The notes below the pieces were generated by a model, which was not told where the DNA came from, searched no databases, and saw only the letters and a program-made list of their open reading frames with translations. This document shows, piece after piece, positions 1-5,575 of a stretch of 10,162 bases of DNA (positions are counted from its first letter, which is position 1; the number at the start of each line of letters is the position of its first letter). Both the position numbers and the translations under genes were made by a program. Location: contig DASWVC010000419.1 in the NCBI GenBank assembly GCA_036401335.1, forward strand, positions 1 to 10,162, given 5' to 3'. Origin of the DNA: DASWVC01 sp036401335. Lineage in GTDB: Bacteria > Verrucomicrobiota > Verrucomicrobiia > Chthoniobacterales > JAFAMB01.

Positions 1-838
1 CGTTCAAGGGTTCCGACCGCGACTCGCCCACGAGGTTCGCGTCCACGGAACGTTTGTCGCCGTGGCGGATATGGCTGAGTTCATGCGCCAGCGTGTGCCA
101 GAACCAGTCGATGCGGTCGTAGCGCAGCGACAGCACGATCACCGGTTGATCGTCTTGGAGCCAAAAGGCCGCCCCGTCCAGGCGCGTGCGCGGCAGGGGC
201 TCGACCACCACCAGCCGCACCCCCAACTCCGCCGGCACGCGCGGCACGTGCCGCACCCCTTCGGCGGAGCTTGCCAGTTTGCGCAGGCTGGCCAAGCCCG
301 CTTCCAATCCCTCCGGGTGGAACGGCCGCGTGTGGAGCATCGCCGCCAGCTGCGCCGCCCGAAACAGCCACGCGCGCTGCGAAACGGTGAACTCGTCGGC
401 CACGAGCGGCTGGCGCGCCGAGGCCGTCAGGCGCAACGGCGCTTCCAGGGACGGAACGTGGAAAAAGCGGCACAACGCCGCTTCAAGGTCGTGGGCCTTT
501 CGTCTCGGCGTGATCCAGCCCCGCCGTTCCATGTCCTTGACCGGCGCGAAATCAAAGAGGCGTGCCCGCGCCCGGGTTTCGGGATCGCTTTGTTCGACCA
601 GCGACAGCCGGTAGGCCGACTCGCGTTGCAGCCACAGCAGGGCGCCGGTGCCGAAGGCCGCCCCCAGCGCGACGGCCATTTCGGGCAGGATGGCCCGTTT
701 GCCTTGAATGATTTCGTTGATGGTGGGGAGGGGGCGTCCCACGACCTTGGCCAGCTCGGCCTGGCCCCAGCCCCGGCGCTCCAACTCGACGCGGAGGAAC
801 TCGCCCGGCGGGGGCACCGGGCCCACAGATGGCTCCAA
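1..838 (-). CDS. HigA-like HTH protein with ImmA/IrrE-type metallopeptidase domain, 3' partial
   Basis: Read from the right, the frame opens with a PPPGEFL motif and an Xre/HigA helix-turn-helix (about residues 24-60, with INEIIQGKRAI and FGTGALLWLQ), as in HigA-type antitoxins. A long middle follows, then a zinc-peptidase HELSH motif at residues 252-256 followed by IRHGD, the signature of the ImmA/IrrE (DUF955) domain. The family cleaves or senses repressor-like partners; many are antitoxin-like regulators. The C-terminus lies outside the window. The start is uncertain: a TGA at 862-860 closes the frame upstream, leaving TTG at 838 or GTG at 826, neither with a well-spaced ribosome binding site. 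A GTG at 863 in the other frame would join this one if the run of five G (844-848, plus strand) were one base shorter. It lies 95 bases downstream of the ParE-like toxin on the same strand. The domain call is firm; whether it is functional is open. Confidence 0.85.
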   Translation of the reverse strand, partial: MEPSVGPVPPPGEFLRVELERRGWGQAELAKVVGRPLPTINEIIQGKRAILPEMAVALGAAFGTGALLWLQRESAYRLSLVEQSDPETRARARLFDFAPVKDMERRGWITPRRKAHDLEAALCRFFHVPSLEAPLRLTASARQPLVADEFTVSQRAWLFRAAQLAAMLHTRPFHPEGLEAGLASLRKLASSAEGVRHVPRVPAELGVRLVVVEPLPRTRLDGAAFWLQDDQPVIVLSLRYDRIDWFWHTLAHELSHIRHGDKRSVDANLVGESRSEPLN

Positions 839-909
839 TTCCCGGGGGAAGTTCCTCGCTCACGTTAGCTTGACCGTAAGGAATTCCTCTTTGAAAGTAA
901 ATTCGTGAT

Positions 910-919
910 TTAGGCCTAA
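910..919. promoter_or_regulatory. 10-bp palindrome between toxin gene and HTH/ImmA gene
   Basis: TTAGGCCTAA is a perfect inverted repeat in the 95-base gap downstream of the toxin stop and upstream of the HTH/ImmA gene. HTH antitoxins usually bind palindromes before their own genes, so an operator role is possible. A palindrome of this length would arise by chance in roughly one gap in ten of this size, so support is weak. Confidence 0.2.
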
Positions 920-933
920 GACAGAAAACAAGG

Positions 934-1287
934 TTATACCCGGGAGAACCGTAATGACTTCTCCCGGGGCTCACGGGCCCCCTCTGCTTCTTCCTCGCCC
1001 AAACGATGGCGCCAATAATCGGGGTCGCGCCGGTCATGTTTGACCGCGAGGACGGTTAAGTGGTCGCCACCTGCCCGATACACGATGGCATAGGGAAAAC
1101 GCTGCAAGCGGCACACCCGCACACCGCCTCCGATTTCCCGGAAACGGGTGGGGGCCGCGCAAAGGCTCGACAACGCGGCCTCAAAGGCATTTACAAAGCC
1201 CTGTGCGGTCGAAGAACTTTTACCGGCGTAAAAGCGCACGGCTTCTAGGTATTCTTGCCGGGCCTCGTCGTCAAAACGAACGCTCAT
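934..1287 (-). CDS. ParE/RelE-superfamily type II toxin
   Basis: A 117-residue protein with the fold signature of the ParE/RelE superfamily: an N-terminal helical pair (FDDEARQEYLEAVRFY), a conserved P-x-RF turn, then the strand block RLQRFPYAIVYR and the C-terminal VLAVKHDRRDPDYWRHR. Members are either gyrase poisons (ParE) or mRNA interferases (RelE); the FPY and HxRRxPxYW pattern is closer to the ParE-like group. The start is ATG 1287, which overlaps the antitoxin stop as ATGA; the frame continues upstream but the coupling and the homology both point to this ATG. A charged tail of about 20 residues after the YWRHR motif is longer than usual. No break is visible, so the toxin looks intact and should need its antitoxin. 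Confidence 0.88.
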   Translation of the reverse strand: MSVRFDDEARQEYLEAVRFYAGKSSSTAQGFVNAFEAALSSLCAAPTRFREIGGGVRVCRLQRFPYAIVYRAGGDHLTVLAVKHDRRDPDYWRHRLGEEEAEGAREPREKSLRFSRV

Positions 1288-1499
1288 CCGGCCAGCAGAC
1301 GGCGCGCTTCGGCCAGTACCTCCGTCGCTTCGTGCGTGGGGCGTTCCCCGCGGTCGATTCCCTCCAAACGCGTTTGCGCAAGCGTGGCCCACTCGGCCTC
1401 GCGCGCCGCACCTTCAGTCCCCAACCACCGGCGCAGTTCTGCGCGCTCCGGAGGGCTTAACTGCTCGATGGCCTTTTGGATTTCCGCTAAACCGCTCAC
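1284..1499 (-). CDS. Antitoxin of the addiction-module-component family (Unstab_antitox-like)
   Basis: A 71-residue acidic, helical protein starting at GTG 1499. The N-terminal helix AIEQLSPPERAELRRWL and the C-terminal pattern RGERPTHEATEVLAEARRLL match the small unstable antitoxins (Pfam Unstab_antitox / TIGR02574 type) that precede ParE/RelE toxins. In this family the C-terminal helix wraps the toxin. Gene order antitoxin then toxin and the ATGA overlap (1284-1287) give coupled translation, the standard arrangement. Only a weak GGA precedes the start. The assignment rests on the C-terminal pattern and on the neighbour; the sequence is too short for certainty by eye. Confidence 0.8.
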   Translation of the reverse strand: MSGLAEIQKAIEQLSPPERAELRRWLGTEGAAREAEWATLAQTRLEGIDRGERPTHEATEVLAEARRLLAG

Positions 1500-1596
1500 G
1501 ATTCCACAAGTTACGGCGCGGTCACGGACGATTCAAGCCTGGGCAAGCCGAACCAAGCTGGGGCAATCTTTCTCTTCTGCATACAAGATTGTAAAT

Positions 1597-1752
1597 TTAA
1601 CGCGTCGTGGCGTCCGCGTCCGGTAAAACGCCGGTTAGCTTCTGGCGGCCTGCAAAAAGGTTGGATACGGCCTGAGGCGACACGCCCAGGAGACGGGCAA
1701 CTTCTGATTTTCGACCGTACTTTTCCGCGCCCAGGAATGTCACGTCTATCAA
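1597..1752 (-). CDS. Small helix-turn-helix protein
   Basis: A 51-residue frame that starts with TTG 1752, chosen because GGGGAGG lies 9 bases upstream. Residues about 11-38 form a helix-turn-helix: YGRKSEVARLLGVSPQAVSN followed by LFAGRQKLTG, the pattern of Cro/Xre-like DNA-binding domains. The frame is open upstream of the TTG as far as a TGA near 1880, without an ATG or GTG near the domain, so a longer product is possible but has no good start. After KLTG the sequence turns unconserved (VLPDADATTR), where relatives usually have another helix, so the C-terminus may be cut short. It is 97 bases upstream of the antitoxin-toxin pair on the same strand and could regulate it. Confidence 0.6.
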   Translation of the reverse strand: MIDVTFLGAEKYGRKSEVARLLGVSPQAVSNLFAGRQKLTGVLPDADATTR

Positions 1753-1990
1753 GTACCAATACCTCCCCAGTTCAGACGCCAGGCCGACAAATTCGACATT
1801 CGCATCGAAGTTACCCTTTCTTACGTGGCACCGCCACGCCGTACCCGACGAAATTTGCGTTGCTGCCTGTCAACCTGGGTTGACTGGAAAAGCAGCAAAC
1901 CCGGGGAGGGCATGGATGCCTTCGTCGCAAGGTCTTTGAAAGACGAAAATAATGATCCATCCGTCGCTATTTCTCAATCGACCGTTACGC

Positions 1991-2020
1991 TTGACGTAAA
2001 GTGTAAAGGTCTGGTATGAT
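1991..2020 (+). promoter_or_regulatory. Sigma-70-like promoter before the higBA remnant
   Basis: TTGACG at 1991-1996 and TATGAT at 2015-2020 are separated by 18 bases, one mismatch from each consensus hexamer. The -10 box contains the ATG that opens the HigB-like frame (2016), so a transcript from this promoter would begin inside that frame. This is the best promoter visible in the left half of the window. Confidence 0.5.
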
Positions 2021-2294
2021 TATAAGTAATCTTCAGTTATCGGGACAAGCGGACCGCCTTGAGGCGGCCGTGGCGATAACCGACCTTGCGGCTTTGCCCG
2101 GTAACCGCTTCGAAGCCCTGAGAGGGGACCGAAAAGGCCCGTATAGCATCCGCACCAACGATCAGTGGCGGATCTGTTTTGAATGGCCGGCCGCCGCGCC
2201 ATTACGGGCGACACCGCTTTGCGCCTGTCCCATTTCTTCGGCACCAGTGCGGAATTCTGGCTCAATCTGCAGAGCCTTTACGAGCTGCGCCTAG
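2016..2294 (+). pseudogene. higB: HigB-type toxin remnant
   Basis: The frame shows the core of a RelE-superfamily HigB (plasmid maintenance killer) toxin: AALPGNRFEALRGDRKGPYS followed by IRTNDQWRICFEW, which carries the GDR..SIR.NDQWR.CF signature. HigB is normally about 92 residues; here only some 20 residues precede the LPGNR motif instead of 45 or so, and immediately after ICFEW (about 2185) the reading frame runs into HigA sequence in the wrong frame, giving a nonsense tail to 2294. The family's C-terminal VEIVDYH motif is missing. Both ends are therefore damaged. The ATG at 2016 lies inside the likely -10 box, so the true start has probably been deleted. I read it as an inactive toxin. 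Confidence 0.75.
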
Positions 2295-2365
2295 CGCAGA
2301 AGAAATCCGGCAAAGCCATCGACCGCCTCCCGACCCTGAAAAATCTGGAACACGCACGCGCCTAA
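2183..2365 (+). pseudogene. higA: HigA-type antitoxin remnant (C-terminal half)
   Basis: The frame starting near ATG 2183 encodes GRRAITGDTALRLSHFFGTS then AEFWLNLQ, the second half of the HigA helix-turn-helix and the adjoining conserved helix, then a tail ELRLAQKKSGKAIDRLPTL. The first half of HigA (HPGEIL motif and recognition helix, about 45 residues) is absent; HigB sequence from another frame directly abuts it. The 60-residue product lacks a complete DNA-binding domain. The simplest history is one deletion of roughly 190 bases that removed the end of higB and the start of higA. A short product from the ATG at 2183 is possible but has no clear ribosome binding site. Confidence 0.78.
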
Positions 2366-2380
2366 AATCCGGCGGGCGGA

Positions 2381-2413
2381 GCCCGTCCACCGGCCTTTCC
2401 GGTGCGGGCGGGC
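2381..2413 (+). terminator. GC-rich hairpin after the higA remnant
   Basis: ACCGG (2389-2393), a CCTTT loop and CCGGT (2399-2403) form a stem, with GCCCG (2381-2385) able to pair with CGGGC (2405-2409) outside it. It lies 16 bases after the higA stop. There is no T tract, so it is a hairpin of uncertain terminator activity. Confidence 0.35.
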
Positions 2414-2470
2414 AGCCCAGCACACCGCGACGCCAAAGGTCGGGGCAAAACCTTCCGGGCCTGGGTGCGC

Positions 2471-3025
2471 ATGCTCGAAAGCTTCGGTCACCGGGTGGAT
2501 CGGCGAATCCTGTGCGTCGCCGATTACGGGGCGCCGACCACGCGCAAGGGGATCGATATTTCTTCGCAGCCCAAAAAAACCGCCGCTTGCGCGCTCACAT
2601 GGGAGGCCGATCGGGCGGTTGCGGCGATGCCATGTCTCGGCTGCGAGGACCACAAGCTGACGGCGTTGATCGCCGATTCGGATGCGGTGGGGATTGATGC
2701 ACCGTTCGGCTGGCCTTTGGATTTCACCGCGGCAATGGCCGCATGGACGTTCAACGCCCGGGACAACGACCTGCGCAAACGCCTTTGCTTTCGGGAAACG
2801 GATCGGCATATGCAGGCCACCGTCGGGTGGTGGCCACTGAGTGTTTCCGCGGATCGAATCGCATTGCCGGCCATGCGGACAGCCGCGTTGCTGCTCGCGC
2901 TGATTTCCGCATTGACGGCACGTGCTGCAATGCAGGGCTGGACTTTGCGACCAAAGATCCATCAGGCCGCAGCGGCCCAGCGTGAAGGCTGGATTCATCT
3001 GCCGACCGGTTTCCCAACGCCGTGA
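2471..3025 (+). pseudogene. DUF429 family protein, frameshifted and truncated
   Basis: The N-terminal two thirds are clear DUF429 (predicted RNase H-like nuclease family): GIDISSQPKKTAACAL, then DAVGIDAPFGWP and later GWWPLSVSADRI and ALPAMRTA. The first GID and the second GIDAPFG carry the acidic positions conserved in the family. After AALLLALIS (about 2905) this frame becomes meaningless, while the next frame continues with RIDG...DPSGRSGP, which resembles the family's DRSG segment, until TGA 2983-2985. One missing base near 2904-2909 explains this. The EVYPAAAL motif and the rest of the domain (about 80 residues) are not found. The start is uncertain: ATG 2471 or GTG 2495. I judge it inactive. 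Confidence 0.7.
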
Positions 3026-3055
3026 AAGCTGCGGTGCTAAAGTTTACCCCAAGGT

Positions 3056-3970
3056 TCAGAACCGTCGGGCAATGAACGCAGGCAGCACCATCGCGCTGTG
3101 AAAGGAGGTGGGACCAACGTTGCTGTAAAGTGACCAACCACGCCCCGCCCCCAGCGGGCCCAGGGGCACCGTGAACGTCGGCCCGGAAGCCCGGAACAGC
3201 ACCGGCGCATGCCCGGCGTAAATCGTGTAAAACTCGACAAGGCCCACGTCCGTGGCGCATACGATGGCTTCGAAGGTGGGGGAGTGGTAGTAATAACTGA
3301 GGGACACGTCGCACGGGTGCGTCACCCCCTGGAACGTGACCGAGCCGTACAAAAAGTACGCAAAGTGCGGGTTAGGGGAGGGGTTGGGGATCGTGTACTC
3401 AACCAGGAACGCCGTGTTGGGAGCGCTGATCTGCGTGAGCGGCACGTTGGTGGCCGGGTAGTAGCCCATGATGTTCATGGTGAACCCGTTGACCGTCGCC
3501 CCTTTGGCTGCCGGGGAGTTAAAACCCACCGCCGGTTCACCCGGCACCTGCAGGCTCAAGGCGTTCCCTTGAATCCCTGTACCCGTCAGGAAAGTGTTCG
3601 CGACGCCGTACAAGCCAAAGTCGAGTCCGGACGTGGTGGTCAGGTCCACCACAAATTCGTTGCCGGCGGTGGTCGAATCCTCGTGATAAGTTCCTCCGGT
3701 GAACGCCGTGGTGGTTCCGTTGAAGGTGTAACTGCCCGCGTGAAGGGGCGTGTACCCGTGGAACGGTTGGTGGGGAGGTTCCGAATCCGGCACCGCAGCG
3801 GGAATCAGGAACGTCAACGTGAACGCTGCGTTGGGGGCACTGTACGCCGTGGTCGGCTCGTTCGCCGGAAACACCCCATTTACCGTGTACAGGGTTCCTT
3901 GGGCGGAACCCGTCTGAGGGAACAACAGGGCCACGCAGGCGGCGATCAAAGCAAGACGGATTTTTGTCAT
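3056..3970 (-). CDS. Secreted protein of unknown function with an internal duplication
   Basis: A 304-residue protein with a classical signal peptide: K3/R5, a hydrophobic stretch LALIAACVALLF, and a likely cleavage after GSA (residue 23). The mature part is rich in Thr, Ser, Gly, Tyr and Phe, suggesting beta structure, with few charged residues. It contains two diverged copies of one unit: SAPNAAF (44-50) with an aromatic segment and GSYTFNG near 79-85, and SAPNTAF (182-188) with GSVTFQG near 209-215. Cys220 and Cys238 are the only cysteines of the second half and could pair. There is no PEP-CTERM or other sorting tail. It stands alone between decayed genes; GGAAGG lies some 15 bases before the ATG. 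I do not recognise a family; export is well supported, function is not. Confidence 0.75.
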   Translation of the reverse strand: MTKIRLALIAACVALLFPQTGSAQGTLYTVNGVFPANEPTTAYSAPNAAFTLTFLIPAAVPDSEPPHQPFHGYTPLHAGSYTFNGTTTAFTGGTYHEDSTTAGNEFVVDLTTTSGLDFGLYGVANTFLTGTGIQGNALSLQVPGEPAVGFNSPAAKGATVNGFTMNIMGYYPATNVPLTQISAPNTAFLVEYTIPNPSPNPHFAYFLYGSVTFQGVTHPCDVSLSYYYHSPTFEAIVCATDVGLVEFYTIYAGHAPVLFRASGPTFTVPLGPLGAGRGWSLYSNVGPTSFHSAMVLPAFIARRF

Positions 3971-4234
3971 CGGGCCAGGTTTGTACCTTCCGTGGTGCTT
4001 GCGGCAAGCCCAACGTCCGTTTTGAACATGGATCGAACCTAAGTTTATGGCTATGACGCTCCCGCTGAGAACTCACGCCACCCTTTCTCTTCCGGTATTT
4101 AGGAGCGTCCTCGCAAGTTGATTTTTGCGTCGTTTGCCTCCAGCAAAGGCACATCCGACCACCTTTTCCAGCGCGGGAGCTGTCCTGACCCCTCGCCATC
4201 TGCAAGTTGCCCTAGACAAGCAAAACCCTCAGCC

Positions 4235-4360
4235 CTGATCCTCGACAAACAGACGAAGATGGCGTTGGTCCGGGGTTCGGCGGGCACCAGCAAAACCCTC
4301 ACCGGCACTTACGCCGCCTTGCGGTAGTTGAACGAACAACGGGTCAGTGACATCGTGGGG
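4235..4360 (+). pseudogene. Fragment of a UvrD/SF1-like P-loop helicase
   Basis: One frame reads ILDKQTKMALVRGSAGTSKT then LTGTYAALR, a Walker A region of the type found near the N-terminus of superfamily 1 helicases (LVRGxAGxGKT). The usual second Gly of the motif is Ser (GTSKT). A TAG at 4325-4327 follows AALR, and the same frame beyond it continues plausibly as LNEQRVSDIV before losing any resemblance. No later helicase motifs are present. An open frame reaches back to 4118 but its upstream part is low in family character. This is the leftover of a larger gene, not a working ATPase. Confidence 0.45.
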
Positions 4361-4434
4361 GTGCGCAGCGGGTTGGGGCAAGGCTTTCCACCTTGCGTTC
4401 TGAATCAAATACATCCCCGGCGTAATCCCAACCG

Positions 4435-4743
4435 ATGAACCGATCCGCCGCCGATTTCAGTTACGCCGTGGCCGGTGATGTCCTTAAAATCTGGGACCTC
4501 AACCTTGGCAACCGGAGCGTGACCAACGACGCCGAAAACGTTCTGTCCAAGGTTGAGGCCGCGGAAGGCCGGTCCTTCGCCGGATTCCCCATCCTGTACC
4601 GGGATTCGATGGGGGTCTGGGATCGTTTAATCTGGGACGGCCAGGAGGTCCGGTTCATTCCGCTACGCGAAACGTCGGAACGCTTGGCGTTCGAAAGGCT
4701 TTTGAAGGGGCAAAACCATGGATCCACTCCACGCTTATTTTGA
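4435..4743 (+). CDS. Hypothetical protein, first gene of a small-ORF operon
   Basis: A 102-residue protein from ATG 4435. The beginning, FSYAVAGDVLKIWDLNLGNR then SVTNDAENVL, and the middle, PILYRDSMGVWDRLIWDG, look like a compact alternating-strand and helix domain. I have the impression of similar small hypothetical proteins with SVTND and YRDSxGxWD motifs in accessory regions, but cannot name a family. No good ribosome binding site is visible before the start. Its last 26 bases overlap the next gene. Codon use is GC3-rich and the frame holds no stop over 300 bases, supporting real coding. The last residues (HGSTPRLF) lie in the overlap and may be the less constrained part. Confidence 0.65.
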   Translation: MNRSAADFSYAVAGDVLKIWDLNLGNRSVTNDAENVLSKVEAAEGRSFAGFPILYRDSMGVWDRLIWDGQEVRFIPLRETSERLAFERLLKGQNHGSTPRLF

Positions 4744-4816
4744 CCTCGCCCGAAGCTTCACCCGCAGGGGTTTTGCCGCCAAGGCCCTGGCCGCCCAAGA
4801 AAAGTCCCCGCCGTGA
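4718..4816 (+). CDS. Very small protein, 32 residues
   Basis: ATG 4718 has GAAGGGG seven bases upstream, the best ribosome binding site in this cluster, inside the end of the preceding gene. The product begins MDPLHAYFDLARSFTRRGFA and ends with AAKALAAQEKSPP: an amphipathic, basic helix. Its stop overlaps the GTG of the next gene as GTGA (4813-4816), so all three genes appear translationally coupled. Function unknown. Confidence 0.55.
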   Translation: MDPLHAYFDLARSFTRRGFAAKALAAQEKSPP

Positions 4817-5025
4817 AGGCGTTTTTTACTTTGCGGGACAAGGCGCGAACGATGCTTGTCGATGGCCGCAGCCGCCAATTGATCGTGGCCCAGCTCTTGG
4901 CAGATCCCTGTTTTGGCGAGTTCCTTGAGGAGAATCGGCTTACCCAGGACCTGACGGTGAGCCAGAAGGTGGACCTCGCGAACACCCTCTTGGTCGCCGC
5001 CCTCGCAAAGGAAGTCGAACGATGA
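4813..5025 (+). CDS. Hypothetical protein, 70 residues, third gene of the small-ORF operon
   Basis: The GTG at 4813 overlaps the stop of the 32-residue gene (GTGA). The product is predicted all-helical: KAFFTLRDKARTMLVDGRSR, then QLIVAQLLADPCFGEFLEE, then SQKVDLANTLLVAALAKEV. It has a single Cys and no membrane segment. Its TGA (5023-5025) overlaps the ATG of a following frame. I do not recognise it. Regular helix periodicity, GC3-rich codons and coupling at both ends make it a credible gene. Confidence 0.62.
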   Translation: MKAFFTLRDKARTMLVDGRSRQLIVAQLLADPCFGEFLEENRLTQDLTVSQKVDLANTLLVAALAKEVER

Positions 5026-5150
5026 TGGGGATTCCTTACCCGAAGGCCACGCTCGGGAAAGGAGAGCCCCCCGGCGGGCCAGACAGGAGACGTTTCGTCG
5101 CGCAGGAAAACGGAGAAAAACGAAACGCTTTTTCTATCAAATTGAAGTAG
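5022..5150 (+). CDS. Possible 42-residue coupled ORF
   Basis: ATG 5022 overlaps the previous stop (ATGA) and has AAGGA eight bases upstream, so ribosomes should initiate here. The product is basic and low in structure (PGGPDRRRFVAQENGEKRNA) and ends at TAG 5148-5150. The second half of the DNA is A-rich compared with its neighbours. It may be a real small basic protein or the decayed beginning of a longer one. Confidence 0.35.
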   Translation: MMGIPYPKATLGKGEPPGGPDRRRFVAQENGEKRNAFSIKLK

Positions 5151-5185
5151 GAGAATGGCCTGAAGCAAGAGAATCCCTTTCCGCC

Positions 5186-5443
5186 ATGAAAAAAACGCAA
5201 GCGCTCGCCGAACTCGACCGGATTATCGAGTGGTCGGATCAGGATCCCGATGCTGCCTGGAAAAAAGCCTTGGACGTTTGCAGGCAATACCGCGACTCAC
5301 GCAATGGCTGGGGACGCAAGCCTTCCGCCTTCGACCTGCAAGTGGTGGAACTCGAAGTGCGCATCTTGATTGGTTGGATGGACACGCGCCGGATGGTGCG
5401 CCAGATCGTCCAAGCACTCACCAAAGGGAAGGAGCGTCCATGA
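5186..5443 (+). CDS. Hypothetical helical protein, 85 residues
   Basis: Starts at ATG 5186, 35 bases after the previous small ORF; AAGAGA lies about 14 bases upstream, so initiation looks modest. The product MKKTQALAELDRIIEWSDQD, then WKKALDVCRQYRDSRNGWGR and ELEVRILIGWMDTRRMVRQI, is predicted as three or four helices with a tryptophan-rich face, soluble. Its stop overlaps the next ATG (ATGA, 5440-5443). Not recognised. It shares the size and helical character of the 70-residue gene upstream but no clear sequence identity. Confidence 0.62.
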   Translation: MKKTQALAELDRIIEWSDQDPDAAWKKALDVCRQYRDSRNGWGRKPSAFDLQVVELEVRILIGWMDTRRMVRQIVQALTKGKERP

Positions 5444-5571
5444 GCGCATCGCTTACGGTCGCTTGGTCGATTCGTCAACCCTGGCGTGCCCTGGCAAGCT
5501 CGGTTTGTTCCGGGTGGACGATCAGGGCCGCATTGCGCCAGTCAATCCGGATAAACCTTAGCTTGCACTGA
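5440..5571 (+). CDS. Possible 43-residue coupled ORF, perhaps frameshifted
   Basis: GGAAGGAG lies 5 bases before ATG 5440, a near-perfect ribosome binding site, and the ATG overlaps the preceding stop. The frame gives MSASLTVAWSIRQPWRALAS and 23 more residues, unusually rich in Trp, Ser and Arg. The alternative frame over the same DNA reads more like protein near its end (GKLGLFRVDDQGRIAPVNPD, ending at TAG 5559-5561), but has no such start. Either the gene begins here and is short, or a small indel has separated a good start from its body. Confidence 0.3.
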   Translation: MSASLTVAWSIRQPWRALASSVCSGWTIRAALRQSIRINLSLH

Positions 5572-5575
5572 GCCT

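Noticed and set aside
62..868. 268-codon plus-strand frame at the left edge
   Set aside because: Antisense to the HTH-peptidase gene, whose HTH and HELSH motifs are clear; its composition is Arg/Gln/His-rich without any motif.
1932..1944. GTCTTTGAAAGAC inverted repeat
   Set aside because: Six-base arms with no T tract and no gene arrangement that gives it a role; likely chance.
1825..2019. Plus-strand frame ending at the higB remnant, with an internal ATG at 1912 after GGGGAGG
   Set aside because: The ribosome binding site is only 1-2 bases from that ATG, the product has no recognisable pattern, and codon use is unlike its neighbours.
2291..2998. 235-codon minus-strand frame
   Set aside because: Antisense to the DUF429 frame, which has clear family motifs on the plus strand.
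3209..4042. 277-codon plus-strand frame
   Set aside because: Shadow of the secreted protein gene; Arg/Val/Gly-rich with no signal peptide or domain, whereas the minus strand has both.
4099..4308. Minus-strand 69-codon frame over the helicase relic
   Set aside because: No motif and no ribosome binding site; the P-loop pattern is on the plus strand.
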